From Streptomyces antimycoticus (GTDB taxonomy: Bacteria; Actinomycetota; Actinomycetes; Streptomycetales; Streptomycetaceae): a DNA stretch of 64,000 bases. Where the stretch lies: assembly GCF_005405925.1 (NCBI RefSeq), contig NZ_BJHV01000001.1, forward strand, positions 2,108,001 through 2,172,000. Direction: 5' to 3'. Each line of letters opens with the position of its first letter. The stretch's first letter is position 1. The position numbers and the translations under genes are program-made. Under the pieces are notes generated by a model that saw only the letters and a program-made list of their open reading frames with translations, was not told the origin of the DNA and made no database searches. Shown here in pieces: positions 1-8,381 of the stretch.

Positions 1-289
1 CCTCGTCCAGGGTGAGCAGGGCGTTGAGGGCCCCGCGCACCTTGAACGAGCCGGTCAGCTGCAGACATTCGGCCTTGACCAGGACGTGGGCGCCGACGAG
101 CTCGTCCAGCATCGGGGAGTTCAGCAACGGCGTCCGGACCACGTGGCCGGCCAGGCGCCGCGCGGCCTCGTGGATGGCGTCCATGCCGAATCCGGGCACG
201 ATGCCGTCCGCGACGGCCGCCACGTTCACTTCCGAGGGCTCGGGCGGACGCGCCCCCTGCTCCCCGGGTCGGTTGTCGATCTCGGACAA
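1..289 (-). CDS. Threonine/serine dehydratase-like PLP enzyme (5' end only)
   Basis: Only the N-terminal part is in the window; the gene runs off the left edge on the minus strand. The translation contains the fold-type II PLP signature GSFKVRGA, whose lysine would form the Schiff base with pyridoxal phosphate, preceded by a typical RTPLLNSPMLDELVGAHV stretch of threonine ammonia-lyase and related dehydratases. The start is uncertain: a TTG near 289 has an AGAGGA sequence nine bases upstream, while a GTG at 229 lies closer to the conserved domain but has no ribosome site. Expected activity is deamination of threonine or serine to a 2-oxo acid. Isoleucine biosynthetic and catabolic forms cannot be told apart without the rest. 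Confidence 0.7.
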   Translation of the reverse strand, partial: MSEIDNRPGEQGARPPEPSEVNVAAVADGIVPGFGMDAIHEAARRLAGHVVRTPLLNSPMLDELVGAHVLVKAECLQLTGSFKVRGALNALLTLDE

Positions 290-495
290 CGGTGGGTGTC
301 CTCTCGCATGGTCGGGGCGGGGTCCTGCACCGGCAGGGTACGCGCGTTGTTCTCCTTCCGCCCGTGTCGTCGGGGTGCGAACGCGCGGCGCACGGTGGCG
401 GCCAGGCTGTCACGGTGGCGCTGCTGGTCAGCGGCGGGATCGCCCGTTGTCGCGGCGCAGGTGAGGCCGGCCGGTGACCAGGTCATGGCCGGCCC

Positions 496-522
496 GCCCG
501 GTCGCCCGGGAGACGACCGGGC
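496..522 (-). terminator. Hairpin downstream of the TetR gene
   Basis: A perfect 9-bp inverted repeat (GCCCGGTCG / CGACCGGGC) with a 9-nt loop lies 22 bases beyond the stop of the minus-strand TetR gene. There is no T-tract, which is common for actinomycete terminators. The position fits a terminator of that gene. Confidence 0.5.
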
Positions 523-543
523 AAGGCCGGCCCGGCGGTTGTG

Positions 544-1161
544 TCAGGCGGGCGGCCAGTTGCGCAGGGCTAGGTCGGCCACCTGCTGCAGGTCGTCGCG
601 GGTGGCGCCGCCGGCGGCTTGGACGGCGATGCCGTTCGCCACGGTCATGAGGTAGCGGGCGAGCAGTTCGGGATCGGCGTCCGGGGGCAGATCGCCTTCG
701 TCGACGGCCCGCTGGAACCGGTCACGGAGGTGGGAGACGCCCTCGTCGCGCCAGGCGACGAGGGCCTCGCGGGCGTTGCGCCCAGGGGCGCCGGCGGCAA
801 GGGAGCCTTGGACTCCGAGGCATCCGGCGGGGCAGTCGGGGTGGGTGGTGGCCCGGACGGAGCCGCCCAGGAACGCGGTGGCCACCTGCCGGGCGGTCGG
901 CTCCCGCAGGGCCCGGGCCGCGTACGAGGCGGGGCCTTCGGTGTAGCGCTCCAGCGCCCTGCGGAACAGGTCCTCCTTGTTGCCGAAGGCCGCGTACATG
1001 CTGGTACGCGTGATGCCCATGGCGCTGGTCAGGTCGGTGAGGCTGGCGCCTTCGTAGCCCTGTTCCCAGAAGACCCGCATGGCGCGTTCGAGGGCCTCGT
1101 CGGCGTCGAATCCTCGCGGCCGGCCGATCGACGCCTTCTGGTGCGTATCCATGTCCCCCAC
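544..1161 (-). CDS. TetR-family transcriptional regulator
   Basis: A protein of about 205 residues with a TetR helix-turn-helix near residues 15-62 (FDADEALERAMRVFWEQGYE, then TRTSMYAAFGNKEDLF) and a C-terminal ligand domain carrying the CPAGCLGVQG motif seen in one TetR subfamily. The frame can start at GTG 1161 or ATG 1152; neither has a convincing ribosome site. It is divergent from an SDR gene starting at 1247, and two similar palindromes lie between them. By the usual logic of such pairs it should repress itself and the SDR gene until an unknown ligand binds. Confidence 0.9.
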   Translation of the reverse strand: MGDMDTHQKASIGRPRGFDADEALERAMRVFWEQGYEGASLTDLTSAMGITRTSMYAAFGNKEDLFRRALERYTEGPASYAARALREPTARQVATAFLGGSVRATTHPDCPAGCLGVQGSLAAGAPGRNAREALVAWRDEGVSHLRDRFQRAVDEGDLPPDADPELLARYLMTVANGIAVQAAGGATRDDLQQVADLALRNWPPA

Positions 1162-1168
1162 TCTATCT

Positions 1169-1227
1169 CTTCCGCACCGGTCGGTACGGAAGTGCTATGG
1201 TCTTATTCAGTACCGATCGGTACCGAA
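1169..1227. promoter_or_regulatory. Two palindromic TetR operators
   Basis: Two related inverted repeats lie in the divergent intergenic region. Site 1 (1169-1192) is symmetric around ACCGGTCGGT with CTTCCG/CGGAAG flanks. Site 2 (1206-1227) contains the perfect palindrome GTACCGATCGGTAC flanked by TTC/GAA. Their centres are 36 bp apart. Together they suggest a consensus TTCcGtACCGaTCGGTaCgGAA-like site, here read from only two copies. The regulator is presumably the adjacent TetR. Confidence 0.75.
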
Positions 1228-1246
1228 ATCTAGGGAGGTCATCCTC

Positions 1247-1996
1247 ATGGGACAGCTCGAAGGCAAGACCGCCGTCGTGACCGGAGGCGGCACCGGCATC
1301 GGCCTGGCCACCGCCGTACGGCTGGCGGACGAGGGCGCGCACGTGTTCATCACCGGCCGGCGCCAGACCCAGCTGGACGTGGCCGTGGAGACCATCGGCT
1401 CGGCGAGGGCCACCGCGGTGGCGGGTGACATCTCGAACCTCGCCGACCTGGACCGGCTGTACGACACCGTCCGCGCCCGGGGCCGGGGGCTGGACGTGCT
1501 GTTCGCCAACGCCGCCGCCGCGTCGTTCGCGACACTGGAGCAAATCACCGAGGAACACTTCGACCAGACCTTCGACGTCAATGTGCGGGGCACACTGTTC
1601 ACCGTGCAGAAGGCACTGCCGCTGCTCAACGACGGCGCCTCGGTGATCCTCAACTCCTCGGTGCGCGCCGATGACGGTGTCGCGGCGTTCGGCACCTATG
1701 CGGCCTCCAAGGCGGCACTCCGATCCTTCTCCCGGACCTGGGCCAACGAGCTCAAGGACCGGAACATCCGGGTCAACGTGGTCTCCCCGGGCACCATCGA
1801 CACTCCTGGGCTCGACGGCGTGGTTGCCACGGCGGACACGCCCGTCACCAAGTCGCAGTTCGCCGCGGGTGTCCCGCTCGGCCGGATCGGACGCGCGGAC
1901 GAGGTCGCCAACGCGGTGGCCTTCCTCGCCTCCGAGCAGAGCAGCTTCATCCTCGGCGCCAACCTGTACGTCGACGGGGGTGAGAACCAGTTCTGA
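1247..1996 (+). CDS. SDR-family NAD(P)-dependent oxidoreductase
   Basis: A 249-residue classical short-chain dehydrogenase. The Rossmann dinucleotide motif TGGGTGIG lies at about residues 12-19, the NAG-like turn is FANAAAAS, and the active-site YxxxK is in YAASKAALRSF. The C-terminus ends in the usual YVDGG. ATG 1247 was chosen because GGGAGG lies nine bases upstream at 1233-1238 and the motif begins right after it, as in the family. It is transcribed divergently from the TetR gene and flanked by its operators, so it is the likely regulated target. Substrate unknown; a ketone or aldehyde reductase role is inference. Confidence 0.92.
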   Translation: MGQLEGKTAVVTGGGTGIGLATAVRLADEGAHVFITGRRQTQLDVAVETIGSARATAVAGDISNLADLDRLYDTVRARGRGLDVLFANAAAASFATLEQITEEHFDQTFDVNVRGTLFTVQKALPLLNDGASVILNSSVRADDGVAAFGTYAASKAALRSFSRTWANELKDRNIRVNVVSPGTIDTPGLDGVVATADTPVTKSQFAAGVPLGRIGRADEVANAVAFLASEQSSFILGANLYVDGGENQF

Positions 1997-2026
1997 CCGC
2001 CGCGGGCCGCCCCCTGTCCCGCCATG

Positions 2027-2380
2027 TCAGCGGGTGTCCGGGGCAGCGGGTCCGACGGGCACGGACGTCGCGGCGGTGTGCACATCCTTCGGCCTGACCG
2101 ACCGTATACCCCTGCGGATGTGCATCGGCCCGAGCAGCCACAGCGGCAGAAACCAGAACAGCGCCGCCGCGCCGCTGATGAGAGCGGGGACGCCCCCGAT
2201 CGCCATATCCATGATCAGCGTCGTGGCGGTGCTGAGCGCCAGGGCGGGAAACGGCATCCCCGCTATCAGACAGCGATGGGCGGAATCGACCAGGGCGTCC
2301 CTGGCGTGGTCGCCCCGGACGAGCCGGTGCAGGGCGGCGGGCGCGAGGAGCGTACCGGCCGCGCCGAGCGCGCAGCCGAG
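2027..2380 (-). pseudogene. 5'-truncated DUF6328-like membrane protein
   Basis: In one minus-strand frame the translation reads as the C-terminal half of a small membrane protein: TLLAPAALHRLVRG, a conserved middle, then two hydrophobic segments (MPFPALALSTATTLIMDMA and ISGAAALFWFLPLWLLGPM) and a basic tail. This pattern resembles the DUF6328 family of actinomycete membrane proteins from memory. No start codon or N-terminal half is present; similarity stops near 2380, where a plus-strand PucR fragment begins. A short product from ATG 2257 is possible, but I read it as a relic. Confidence 0.5.
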
Positions 2381-2385
2381 AGGAG

Positions 2386-2478
2386 GTGTACCGCAATACG
2401 GTCCTCAACCGGCTGCGCCGCATCGAGCAGCTCTGCGGCAGCTCGCCGGCGGACCACCGCTTCCTCCTGGCCGGCTAG
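2386..2478 (+). pseudogene. PucR/CdaR-type regulator, C-terminal fragment with nonsense codon
   Basis: The plus frame reads EVYRNTVLNRLRRIEQLCG and on to HRFLLAG, which matches the C-terminal helix-turn-helix of PucR/CdaR regulators (typically HRNTLxYRLRRIEELTG...). It stops at TAG 2476-2478, but the next codons (LVLLTLDLLPR) continue the expected C-terminal helix, so the TAG looks like a nonsense mutation. Everything upstream of the helix is missing. It abuts the opposite-strand DUF6328 fragment, which implies a deletion junction near 2380-2390. Confidence 0.55.
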
Positions 2479-2541
2479 CTCGTCCTGCTCACGCTCGACC
2501 TGCTGCCGCGTGCGAAGCGCACACCGGCTGACAACGGCCAC

Positions 2542-3684
2542 TCAGCCCCCGGCCCGTGACGCTTCCCTGACGCCGCCCGCGGCCGGACCCGAGGCGCGGA
2601 AGGTGCGCCGGTACGCCGACGGGGCCACCCCCGCCTCCGCCGCCAGATGCCGCCGCAGCGAGGTGGCGGTGGCGAAGCCGACCTCGTGGGCGATCCGTTC
2701 CACCGGCAGATCGCTGGACTCCAGCAGATGCCGCGCCCGCCGCAGCCGCTGCTGGGTCAGCCAGCGGCCGGGGCTCAGACCGGTCTCCTCCCGGAAGCGC
2801 CGGGCGAAGGTACGGGTGCTCATCGCCGCGTGCGCGGCCAGCTCGTCCAGCGACAGCGGCAGTTCCAGCCGCCGCAGCGCCCAGTCGCGGGTCGGCCCGG
2901 TGCCGGTTTCGCTCGCCGGTGGCAGCGGCCGCTCGATGTACTGCGCCTGCCCGCCGTCCCGGTAGGGCGGCACGACGCAGCAGCGGGCGACATGGTTGGC
3001 CACCTCGCTGCCGTGGTCCTGGCGCACCAGGTGCAGGCAGACATCGACACCGCTCGCCGCCCCCGCGGAGGTCAGCACATCACCGTGGTCGATGAAGAGC
3101 ACACCGGCGTCCAGCTCGACCTGGGGAAACAGCTCCTGGAAGTGGCCGGTGAGCGCCCAGTGGGTGGTGGCCCGGCGCCCGTCCAGAAGACCGGCGGCGG
3201 CCAGCAGGAAGGCGCCGGTACAGATGGACACCAGCCGGGTGCCGGGGCGGACACGGGACAGGGCGGCGAGGGCCTGCGGGTCCGGGGCGGCGGCCGAGGC
3301 GCGGGTGATCGCGTACGGAGGGATGACCACGGTGTCCGCCTCGGCCAGCACCTCCGGGCCGTGGCCAGGGGTGACGGTCAGATCCGAGTCGGTACGCACG
3401 GGCCGCCCGTCCACGCTCGCGGACCGCACCTCGTAGCGGCCGTCGGCGGAGCCCAAAACCCGGTGCGGGATGCCGAGTTCGAAGGGATAGACGCCGTCGA
3501 GGGCGAGGACGACGACCTTGTGGGCGCCGGGCCGCGGCTCCGGGCGCATCCGGCGGTCCAGTTCGGCCGCGCGGGCGGCGAGCTCACGGGCCCGGGAGGG
3601 CGCGGCGGACGCGGCGGACGCGGGGCGGGCGGTCGCAGTGGTGCGGGCGCCGGGAACGGAGCGGGCGACAGGGTCGATGGGCAT
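2542..3684 (-). CDS. GlxA-type regulator (DJ-1/PfpI domain + AraC helix-turn-helix)
   Basis: About 380 residues. An alanine/arginine-rich leader is followed by a DJ-1/PfpI-like domain (HKVVVLALDGVYPFELGIP ... VSICTGAFLLAAAGLLDG, with the nucleophile-elbow-like cysteine) and a C-terminal AraC domain with two helix-turn-helices (LDELAAHAAMSTRTFARRF; VERIAHEVGFATATSLRRHL). GlxA-type proteins are transcription factors, not proteases. ATG 3684 was chosen; an internal ATG near 3549 (MRPEPRPG) would give a more standard N-terminus. The frame stays open upstream to 4155, but that part shadows the MDR gene. It is divergent from the MDR oxidoreductase at 3755, its likely target. Confidence 0.88.
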   Translation of the reverse strand: MPIDPVARSVPGARTTATARPASAASAAPSRARELAARAAELDRRMRPEPRPGAHKVVVLALDGVYPFELGIPHRVLGSADGRYEVRSASVDGRPVRTDSDLTVTPGHGPEVLAEADTVVIPPYAITRASAAAPDPQALAALSRVRPGTRLVSICTGAFLLAAAGLLDGRRATTHWALTGHFQELFPQVELDAGVLFIDHGDVLTSAGAASGVDVCLHLVRQDHGSEVANHVARCCVVPPYRDGGQAQYIERPLPPASETGTGPTRDWALRRLELPLSLDELAAHAAMSTRTFARRFREETGLSPGRWLTQQRLRRARHLLESSDLPVERIAHEVGFATATSLRRHLAAEAGVAPSAYRRTFRASGPAAGGVREASRAGG

Positions 3685-3754
3685 GGCAGGAATGTATCGG
3701 AGGCTGACCTTCTGGCCATCGCCCCGGGCCGGACCGTACGGCCAGGATCGAGCC

Positions 3755-4825
3755 ATGACTTCGACGGACACCCCTACGACGGGCACCCCTTCGGCGGACA
3801 CCCCTTCGGCGAACACCCCCGAGCACCTCAACTCCTCGGCCCCGGCGGCCGCCACGGACACCCCGCACCCCGCGGCCCCGGACGGCGCCCCCGTGATGCT
3901 CGCCCTGCACCAGACGGCCCTCGGCGGCCCCGAGGTCCTGCGGCTGACCGAGCTGCCGCGGCCCGCGCCCGGCCCCGGGGAGATCCTCGTCGCCGTACAC
4001 GCGGCCGGGCTCAACCCCACGGACTTCAAGCACCGCGCCCTGAGCATCTTCCTGCCGCCCCCGCCGCTGACCCTCGGCTGGGACGTCTCCGGCACCGTGG
4101 TGGAGACCGGCTTCGGCGTCACCCTCTTCCAGCCCGGTGACGAGGTGTTCGGCATGCTGCCCTACCCGTACGGGGCGGGCTCCCACGCCGAGTACGTGAC
4201 CGGCCCTGCCCGCGCCTTCGCCGCCAAGCCCGCCGGGATCGACCACGTCCAGGCGGCCGCGCTGCCGCTGGCCGCGCTCACCGCCTGGCAGGCCCTCGTC
4301 GAGACCGCGGAACTGCGGGCCGGGCAGCGGGTGCTGATCCACGCCGCGGCCGGCGGTGTCGGCCATCTCGCCGTACAGCTCGCCAAGGAGCGCGGCGCGC
4401 ATGTCACCGGGACGGCGAGCGGCCCCAAGCACGACTTCCTGCGCGGACTCGGCGCGGATGCCTGCGTCGACCACCGCTCCGAGGACTTCACCGACACCGA
4501 GGAGCGCTACGACGTCGTCCTCGACGCGCTCGGCGGGGAGACCGCCACCCGTTCCGTGGGCGTCCTCCGCCCCGGTGGCGTGCTCGTCTCCCTGCTGCCG
4601 GGCGCCGAGGACACCCGGGCCGCGGCGGAGAAGGCGCAGGTCCGCGCCGTCACCCTGCTCGTCGAGCACGACCAGGCCGGGATGCGCGCCATCGCCGAGC
4701 TCGTTGACCGGGGCAGGCTCCGCGCCCATGTCTCCGGCACCTTCCCGCTCGCCGAGGGCGCCCGGGCCCACATCCAGGGGGAGACGGGCCGCACCACGGG
4801 CAAGCTGGTCATCACCGTGCGCTGA
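3755..4825 (+). CDS. Quinone-oxidoreductase-like MDR protein (NADP-dependent)
   Basis: A zinc-independent medium-chain dehydrogenase/reductase of the quinone oxidoreductase type. The GroES-like half has GPGEILVAVHAAGLNPTDFK, and the Rossmann half has IHAAAGGVGHLAVQLAKERGA, the NADPH-binding motif. No structural-zinc cysteines are seen. The first 46 residues are a Thr/Pro-rich extension coded by 15-bp tandem repeats (3766-3815). Starting instead at ATG 3896 gives a standard 309-residue protein (MLALHQTALGGPEVLRL), so the true start is open. It is divergent from the GlxA regulator with 70 bp between the starts. Likely reduces quinones or enones; the substrate is unknown. Confidence 0.88.
   Translation: MTSTDTPTTGTPSADTPSANTPEHLNSSAPAAATDTPHPAAPDGAPVMLALHQTALGGPEVLRLTELPRPAPGPGEILVAVHAAGLNPTDFKHRALSIFLPPPPLTLGWDVSGTVVETGFGVTLFQPGDEVFGMLPYPYGAGSHAEYVTGPARAFAAKPAGIDHVQAAALPLAALTAWQALVETAELRAGQRVLIHAAAGGVGHLAVQLAKERGAHVTGTASGPKHDFLRGLGADACVDHRSEDFTDTEERYDVVLDALGGETATRSVGVLRPGGVLVSLLPGAEDTRAAAEKAQVRAVTLLVEHDQAGMRAIAELVDRGRLRAHVSGTFPLAEGARAHIQGETGRTTGKLVITVR
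3766..3815 (+). repeat. 15-bp tandem repeat in the MDR N-terminus
   Basis: Three full units (consensus GGACACCCCTTCGGC) plus a partial fourth encode DTPTT-GTPSA-DTPSA-NTP. The unit length keeps the frame, so copy-number change would only alter the length of the Thr/Pro leader. Confidence 0.75.
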
Positions 4826-5417
4826 GTCGGGACGGCTCGGGGCCGTGCCGACGCACAGGAGGGCCGACCCACCGTGGCCGATCCGCACGGCGCCTCGCCC
4901 ACTCGTTCACGATTCAGATACCGGCTCGGCTAGTTCCGCGGCACAACGCGCTGTGTCCATCCCTGTGCGTACGTCCAGCGCGTAAGCCACGGAACGGCTG
5001 CTTCCATCGCTGGACCACCCCGGTCCGCTCCCGATACAGCGTGTGGAGGCACCGTTGAGCACTGCCCCGAGCCCCCTGCCGGATCCCCGCCCGGCCCCCG
5101 CCGACCCGCCGAACCTGCCCCGGCGGAACACCCTCGCCGCCCCCGCCAGGCGCGACGCGGTCGGCACCGACTTCGACGGTTTCACCGCGGCCGTCGCCGA
5201 TATCCGCCGCCATCTGCCGCCCGACCGGCGGGGCCGGGTGGCCGGACACCTTCCGGCCTCGAGCCAGGCCGGTCCCGACCGGTTCGCCGTCCTTCTACCT
5301 CAAGTGCTGCTCCATCCAGCTCGGGCTGCGCATCCTCCGGCCCGGGCGCCTTCCCCCTCCTCGAGTACACGGACGCGCCCCCATCCGTGGCGGGGAAACA
5401 GCCTTAGGGTTTGTCTC
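4826..5417 (+). other. Gene-poor stretch between MDR and XRE genes
   Basis: No convincing gene is seen. A plus-strand open frame from about 5043 has coding-like composition (NTLAAPARRDAVGTDFDGF ... IRRHLPPDRRGRV) but no ribosome site or known domain, and it loses protein-like character after about 5290. It may be a worn gene fragment. The 3' part near 5400-5417 should contain the promoter of the XRE gene, but I cannot pick out a clear -35/-10 pair. Confidence 0.3.
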
Positions 5418-6284
5418 ATGGCCAGTGCTCGCTCCTCCCTCTCCCGTGACCGCCGCCGCGCCGAGCTGCGGGAGTTCCTGCGCAGCCGCAGGGCGCGGGT
5501 CTCGCCGGCCGACGTCGGTATGCCGGAAGGCGGCCGGCGGCGCACCCCGGGGCTGCGGCGCGAGGAGGTCGCGGTGCTCTCCGGGGTCGGGGTGTCGTGG
5601 TACACGTGGCTGGAGCAGGGGCGCGACATCACGGTGTCCGAGGAGGTCATCGACGCCATCGCCCGCGCGCTGTTGCTGAACGCGGCCGAACGCGGGCACC
5701 TGTACCGGCTGGCCGGGCTCAACCCGCCGCGGGACGTGCCCGCGCCCGCCGTGCCCACCTCGCCGGAGCTGCGACGGCTGCTCGACTCCTGGCTGCCGCG
5801 GCCCGGCTACGTACGCGACCGCCACTGGAATTTCACGGCGGTCAACGACATGGCCCGGGAGGTGTTCGGCTACGGAGAGACCGACCACAACTGCCTGGTC
5901 TCGTTCTTCACCAACACCCGCTACCGGGCGCTGCACCGGCACTGGGCCGAGACCGCGCCCCAGGTGGCCGCCGGCTTCCGGGCCGACGCGGCACACTACC
6001 CGGACGATCCGGAATTCGATCGCATCGCCGGCGACCTGGCCGCGGTCAGCCCGGAGTTCGCGGAGCTGTGGGCGCGCCACGACGTGGCCGAGCACACCAG
6101 TGCGGTGAAGGCGGTCGACCACGCCACGACCGGGACCCTGGTCTTCGACGCCACGCTGCTGCCGCTGCCCGAGCACCCCGGGCACCATCTGATCCTGCAC
6201 AACCCCCGCCCGGGCACCGACACCCAGCAGCGGCTGGAGGAGCTGATGCGGCGACGCAGCGTGGTGGTGGCACACCCAGGATGA
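5418..6284 (+). CDS. XRE-family regulator with MmyB-like sensor domain
   Basis: 288 residues. The N-terminal XRE helix-turn-helix spans about residues 10-80 (AELREFLRSRRARVSPADVG ... GLRREEVAVLSGVGVSWYTW, then LEQGRDITVS). The C-terminal part (PGYVRDRHWNFTAVNDMAREVFG ... NCLVSFFTNTRYR) matches the MmyB-like, PAS-type ligand domain of a regulator family very common in Streptomyces. ATG 5418 follows the first in-frame coding region; no strong ribosome site is visible. It lies 44 bp upstream of, and on the same strand as, an MDR oxidoreductase gene. In this family the target is usually the neighbouring short-chain or medium-chain reductase; the ligand is unknown. Confidence 0.9.
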   Translation: MASARSSLSRDRRRAELREFLRSRRARVSPADVGMPEGGRRRTPGLRREEVAVLSGVGVSWYTWLEQGRDITVSEEVIDAIARALLLNAAERGHLYRLAGLNPPRDVPAPAVPTSPELRRLLDSWLPRPGYVRDRHWNFTAVNDMAREVFGYGETDHNCLVSFFTNTRYRALHRHWAETAPQVAAGFRADAAHYPDDPEFDRIAGDLAAVSPEFAELWARHDVAEHTSAVKAVDHATTGTLVFDATLLPLPEHPGHHLILHNPRPGTDTQQRLEELMRRRSVVVAHPG

Positions 6285-6328
6285 ACGGACACTGCCCCGC
6301 CCCCTGACCAAGCGGCAGCATCACTGGC

Positions 6329-7312
6329 ATGAACAGCGATGACACGCAGATGAAGGCAGTGACCATCCCCGCGTTCGGCGACGCCGGGGTGCTCCGCGTC
6401 GGCGCGGTGCCGATCCCTGCCCCGGGGCCGGGCCAGGTCGCCATCGACGTGGCGTACGCGGGTGCGAACTTCGCCGAGGTCCTCTACCGGCGCGGCGTGG
6501 TCGATGTGCCGCTGCCCTTCGTACCGGGCATCGAGGTCGCCGGATACGTCCGTGCCGTTGGCGAGGGCGTCGAGGATCTGTGGCCCGGCCGGCCGGTCGC
6601 CGCCTTGACGATCGTCGATTCCGGCGGCTACGCCGAGGTGGCGGTCACCTCGGCGGATCTGGTCGCCCCACTGGACGGCCTGGATATCGGAATGGGCACG
6701 GCCGCGGCTCTACCGTCCAACAGCACCACCGCCTTCCTGGTGCTCGACCGGGTGGCCCGCATCGCTCCGGGCGAGAGCGTCCTGGTGCACGCCGCCGCCG
6801 GCGGCGTGGGCAGCCAACTCGGCCAGGCGGCCCGTCTGTTGGGCGCGGGCCGCGTGGTGGGCACGGTCGGGAGCGCCGCCAAGATCGACACCGCCAAGGG
6901 CTTCGGCTACGACGAGGTGATCCTCCGTGACCGGCTCGCCGACGCCGGTCAGTTCGACATCGTCGTCGACATGGTCGGCGGCCCCGCCCGCCGGGCGAGC
7001 CTGGATCGGCTGGCCTCCATGGGACGCCTGGTGATCATGGGCAATGCCTCGGGCGCCAAGGACGTCGGCGTCCCGGCCAACGAACTGTGGTTCAGCAACA
7101 AGACGGTCTCCGGGTTCAATCTGGCCGCCTTCGCCGCCGCCCACCCCGACGAGGCGGGCCGGGCGCTGCGCCGTGCGGTGGAGGCCGCGGCCAAGGGAGA
7201 GCTGCGGGTGCAGGTTGAGGCTCTGCCGCTGGAGCGAGTCGCCGAAGCGCACCGCCGGATCGAGGCGGGGGCGACCACGGGCAAGCTGGTGCTGGACGTC
7301 GCGGCGCTATGA
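6329..7312 (+). CDS. Zinc-independent MDR / quinone-oxidoreductase-like protein
   Basis: 327 residues of the quinone-oxidoreductase-like MDR superfamily: GroES-like half (MKAVTIPAFGDAGVL ... VAYAGANFAEVLYRRG) and a Rossmann half with the nucleotide-binding loop HAAAGGVGSQLGQAARLLGA. ATG 6329 gives seven residues before the more usual MKAV start at 6350; neither has a strong ribosome site. It follows the XRE gene and its stop overlaps the end of the convergent AraC gene by six bases. Probably an NADPH-dependent reductase of quinones or enones. Confidence 0.9.
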   Translation: MNSDDTQMKAVTIPAFGDAGVLRVGAVPIPAPGPGQVAIDVAYAGANFAEVLYRRGVVDVPLPFVPGIEVAGYVRAVGEGVEDLWPGRPVAALTIVDSGGYAEVAVTSADLVAPLDGLDIGMGTAAALPSNSTTAFLVLDRVARIAPGESVLVHAAAGGVGSQLGQAARLLGAGRVVGTVGSAAKIDTAKGFGYDEVILRDRLADAGQFDIVVDMVGGPARRASLDRLASMGRLVIMGNASGAKDVGVPANELWFSNKTVSGFNLAAFAAAHPDEAGRALRRAVEAAAKGELRVQVEALPLERVAEAHRRIEAGATTGKLVLDVAAL

Positions 7313-8323
7313 CGTGGTCGCGGTGCGCCGGAATTCGCTGGGGTTGGCGCCTCGGACCCGTTTGAACGCCGCGCTGAACCCGAACGGGTCGGAGTAGCCC
7401 ACGGCGCGGGCGATATCCGCGATGGTCGCGGCCTTCCGCTCGACCAGGAGGTCTGCCGCGAGCGTCATGCGCCAGCGGGTGAGGTAGGTCAGCGGGGGTT
7501 CGCCGACCAGGTCGGCAAACCGCTTGGCGAGTGTCGAACGCGACACTCCGGTCTGCTCGGCCAGCATGGCGACCGTCCATGGTGCCGCCGGTTCGGCGTG
7601 CAGCAGACGCAGCGCGTCGCCGACCACCGGGTCCCGCTGGGCGGCCCACCAGGCCGGGGGCTCGCCGCCGGGCCGGTCGAACCACTCGCGCAGCGTGCAG
7701 ACCAGCATCCAGTCCAGCAGCCGGTCGAGTACGACCTGCTGGCCCGGTGTGTCGATGGCCACCTCGGCGGCGAGGTGGTCCAGCACGGGGTCGCCCGTGC
7801 CCCCCTCGTCCACACGCAGCACGACGGGCAGCGCGTCCAGCAGCCGGCGGCTGATCTCGCCGCGCACGGGATAGGCGCCGACGATCAGGGTCGTGGCATC
7901 GCGGCCGTCGTCGGAGTTCGCGCCCGGGCCGTGACCAGTGGCCCCGCCGAGGCCGTGACCGGTGTCCCCGCCCGGGTCGTTCCAGCCGCGCCGGTGCCGG
8001 GTCCCGCCCTGCTCGGGTGCCGCGCAGTGCTCGCCGCATGCGATCGGTTCGGCCCGGGTGCCGACTTCGTCTACGAAGGTGAACGTCGCGGGGCCGCGCA
8101 CGACGATCGTCTCGCGGGCGCGCAGCGGCTCGGGCGGACCGTGCTCCGGCACGATCCAGCCCGCCCCGGTGAGGACGGTGCACAGGGTCAGTGGCGCGCC
8201 GTCCACGAAGTGCAGTGCCCAGGGCGGGGACAGGGTCGAGCTGCCGAACAACGAGCCGTGGGCTCGCACCCCGCGGATCAGGTCACTGAAGGCGTCCACC
8301 TCAGCGATTTTAGACGCATACAC
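7307..8323 (-). CDS. AraC-family regulator with cupin sensor domain
   Basis: 338 residues from GTG 8323, chosen because GGA lies six bases upstream; the frame is open further upstream, but that part lies in the divergent promoter. The N-terminal half resembles the Cupin_6 (AraC_binding-like) domain (DAFSDLIRGVRAHGSLFG ... HFVDGAPLTLCTVLTGAGW), interrupted by a Gly/Asp/His-rich linker. The C-terminal third holds two AraC helix-turn-helices (VAMLAEQTGVSRSTLAKRFA; IADIARAVGYSDPFGFSAAF). It is divergent from an NmrA-like gene with 58 bp between starts, a common pairing in which the regulator controls the reductase. Confidence 0.9.
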   Translation of the reverse strand: MYASKIAEVDAFSDLIRGVRAHGSLFGSSTLSPPWALHFVDGAPLTLCTVLTGAGWIVPEHGPPEPLRARETIVVRGPATFTFVDEVGTRAEPIACGEHCAAPEQGGTRHRRGWNDPGGDTGHGLGGATGHGPGANSDDGRDATTLIVGAYPVRGEISRRLLDALPVVLRVDEGGTGDPVLDHLAAEVAIDTPGQQVVLDRLLDWMLVCTLREWFDRPGGEPPAWWAAQRDPVVGDALRLLHAEPAAPWTVAMLAEQTGVSRSTLAKRFADLVGEPPLTYLTRWRMTLAADLLVERKAATIADIARAVGYSDPFGFSAAFKRVRGANPSEFRRTATTS

Positions 8324-8381
8324 AGGTGATCCGGCTTTTTGCCTATGGGTTCGTCCGAGTCGGCCGTGTTCAATCGGCGTT

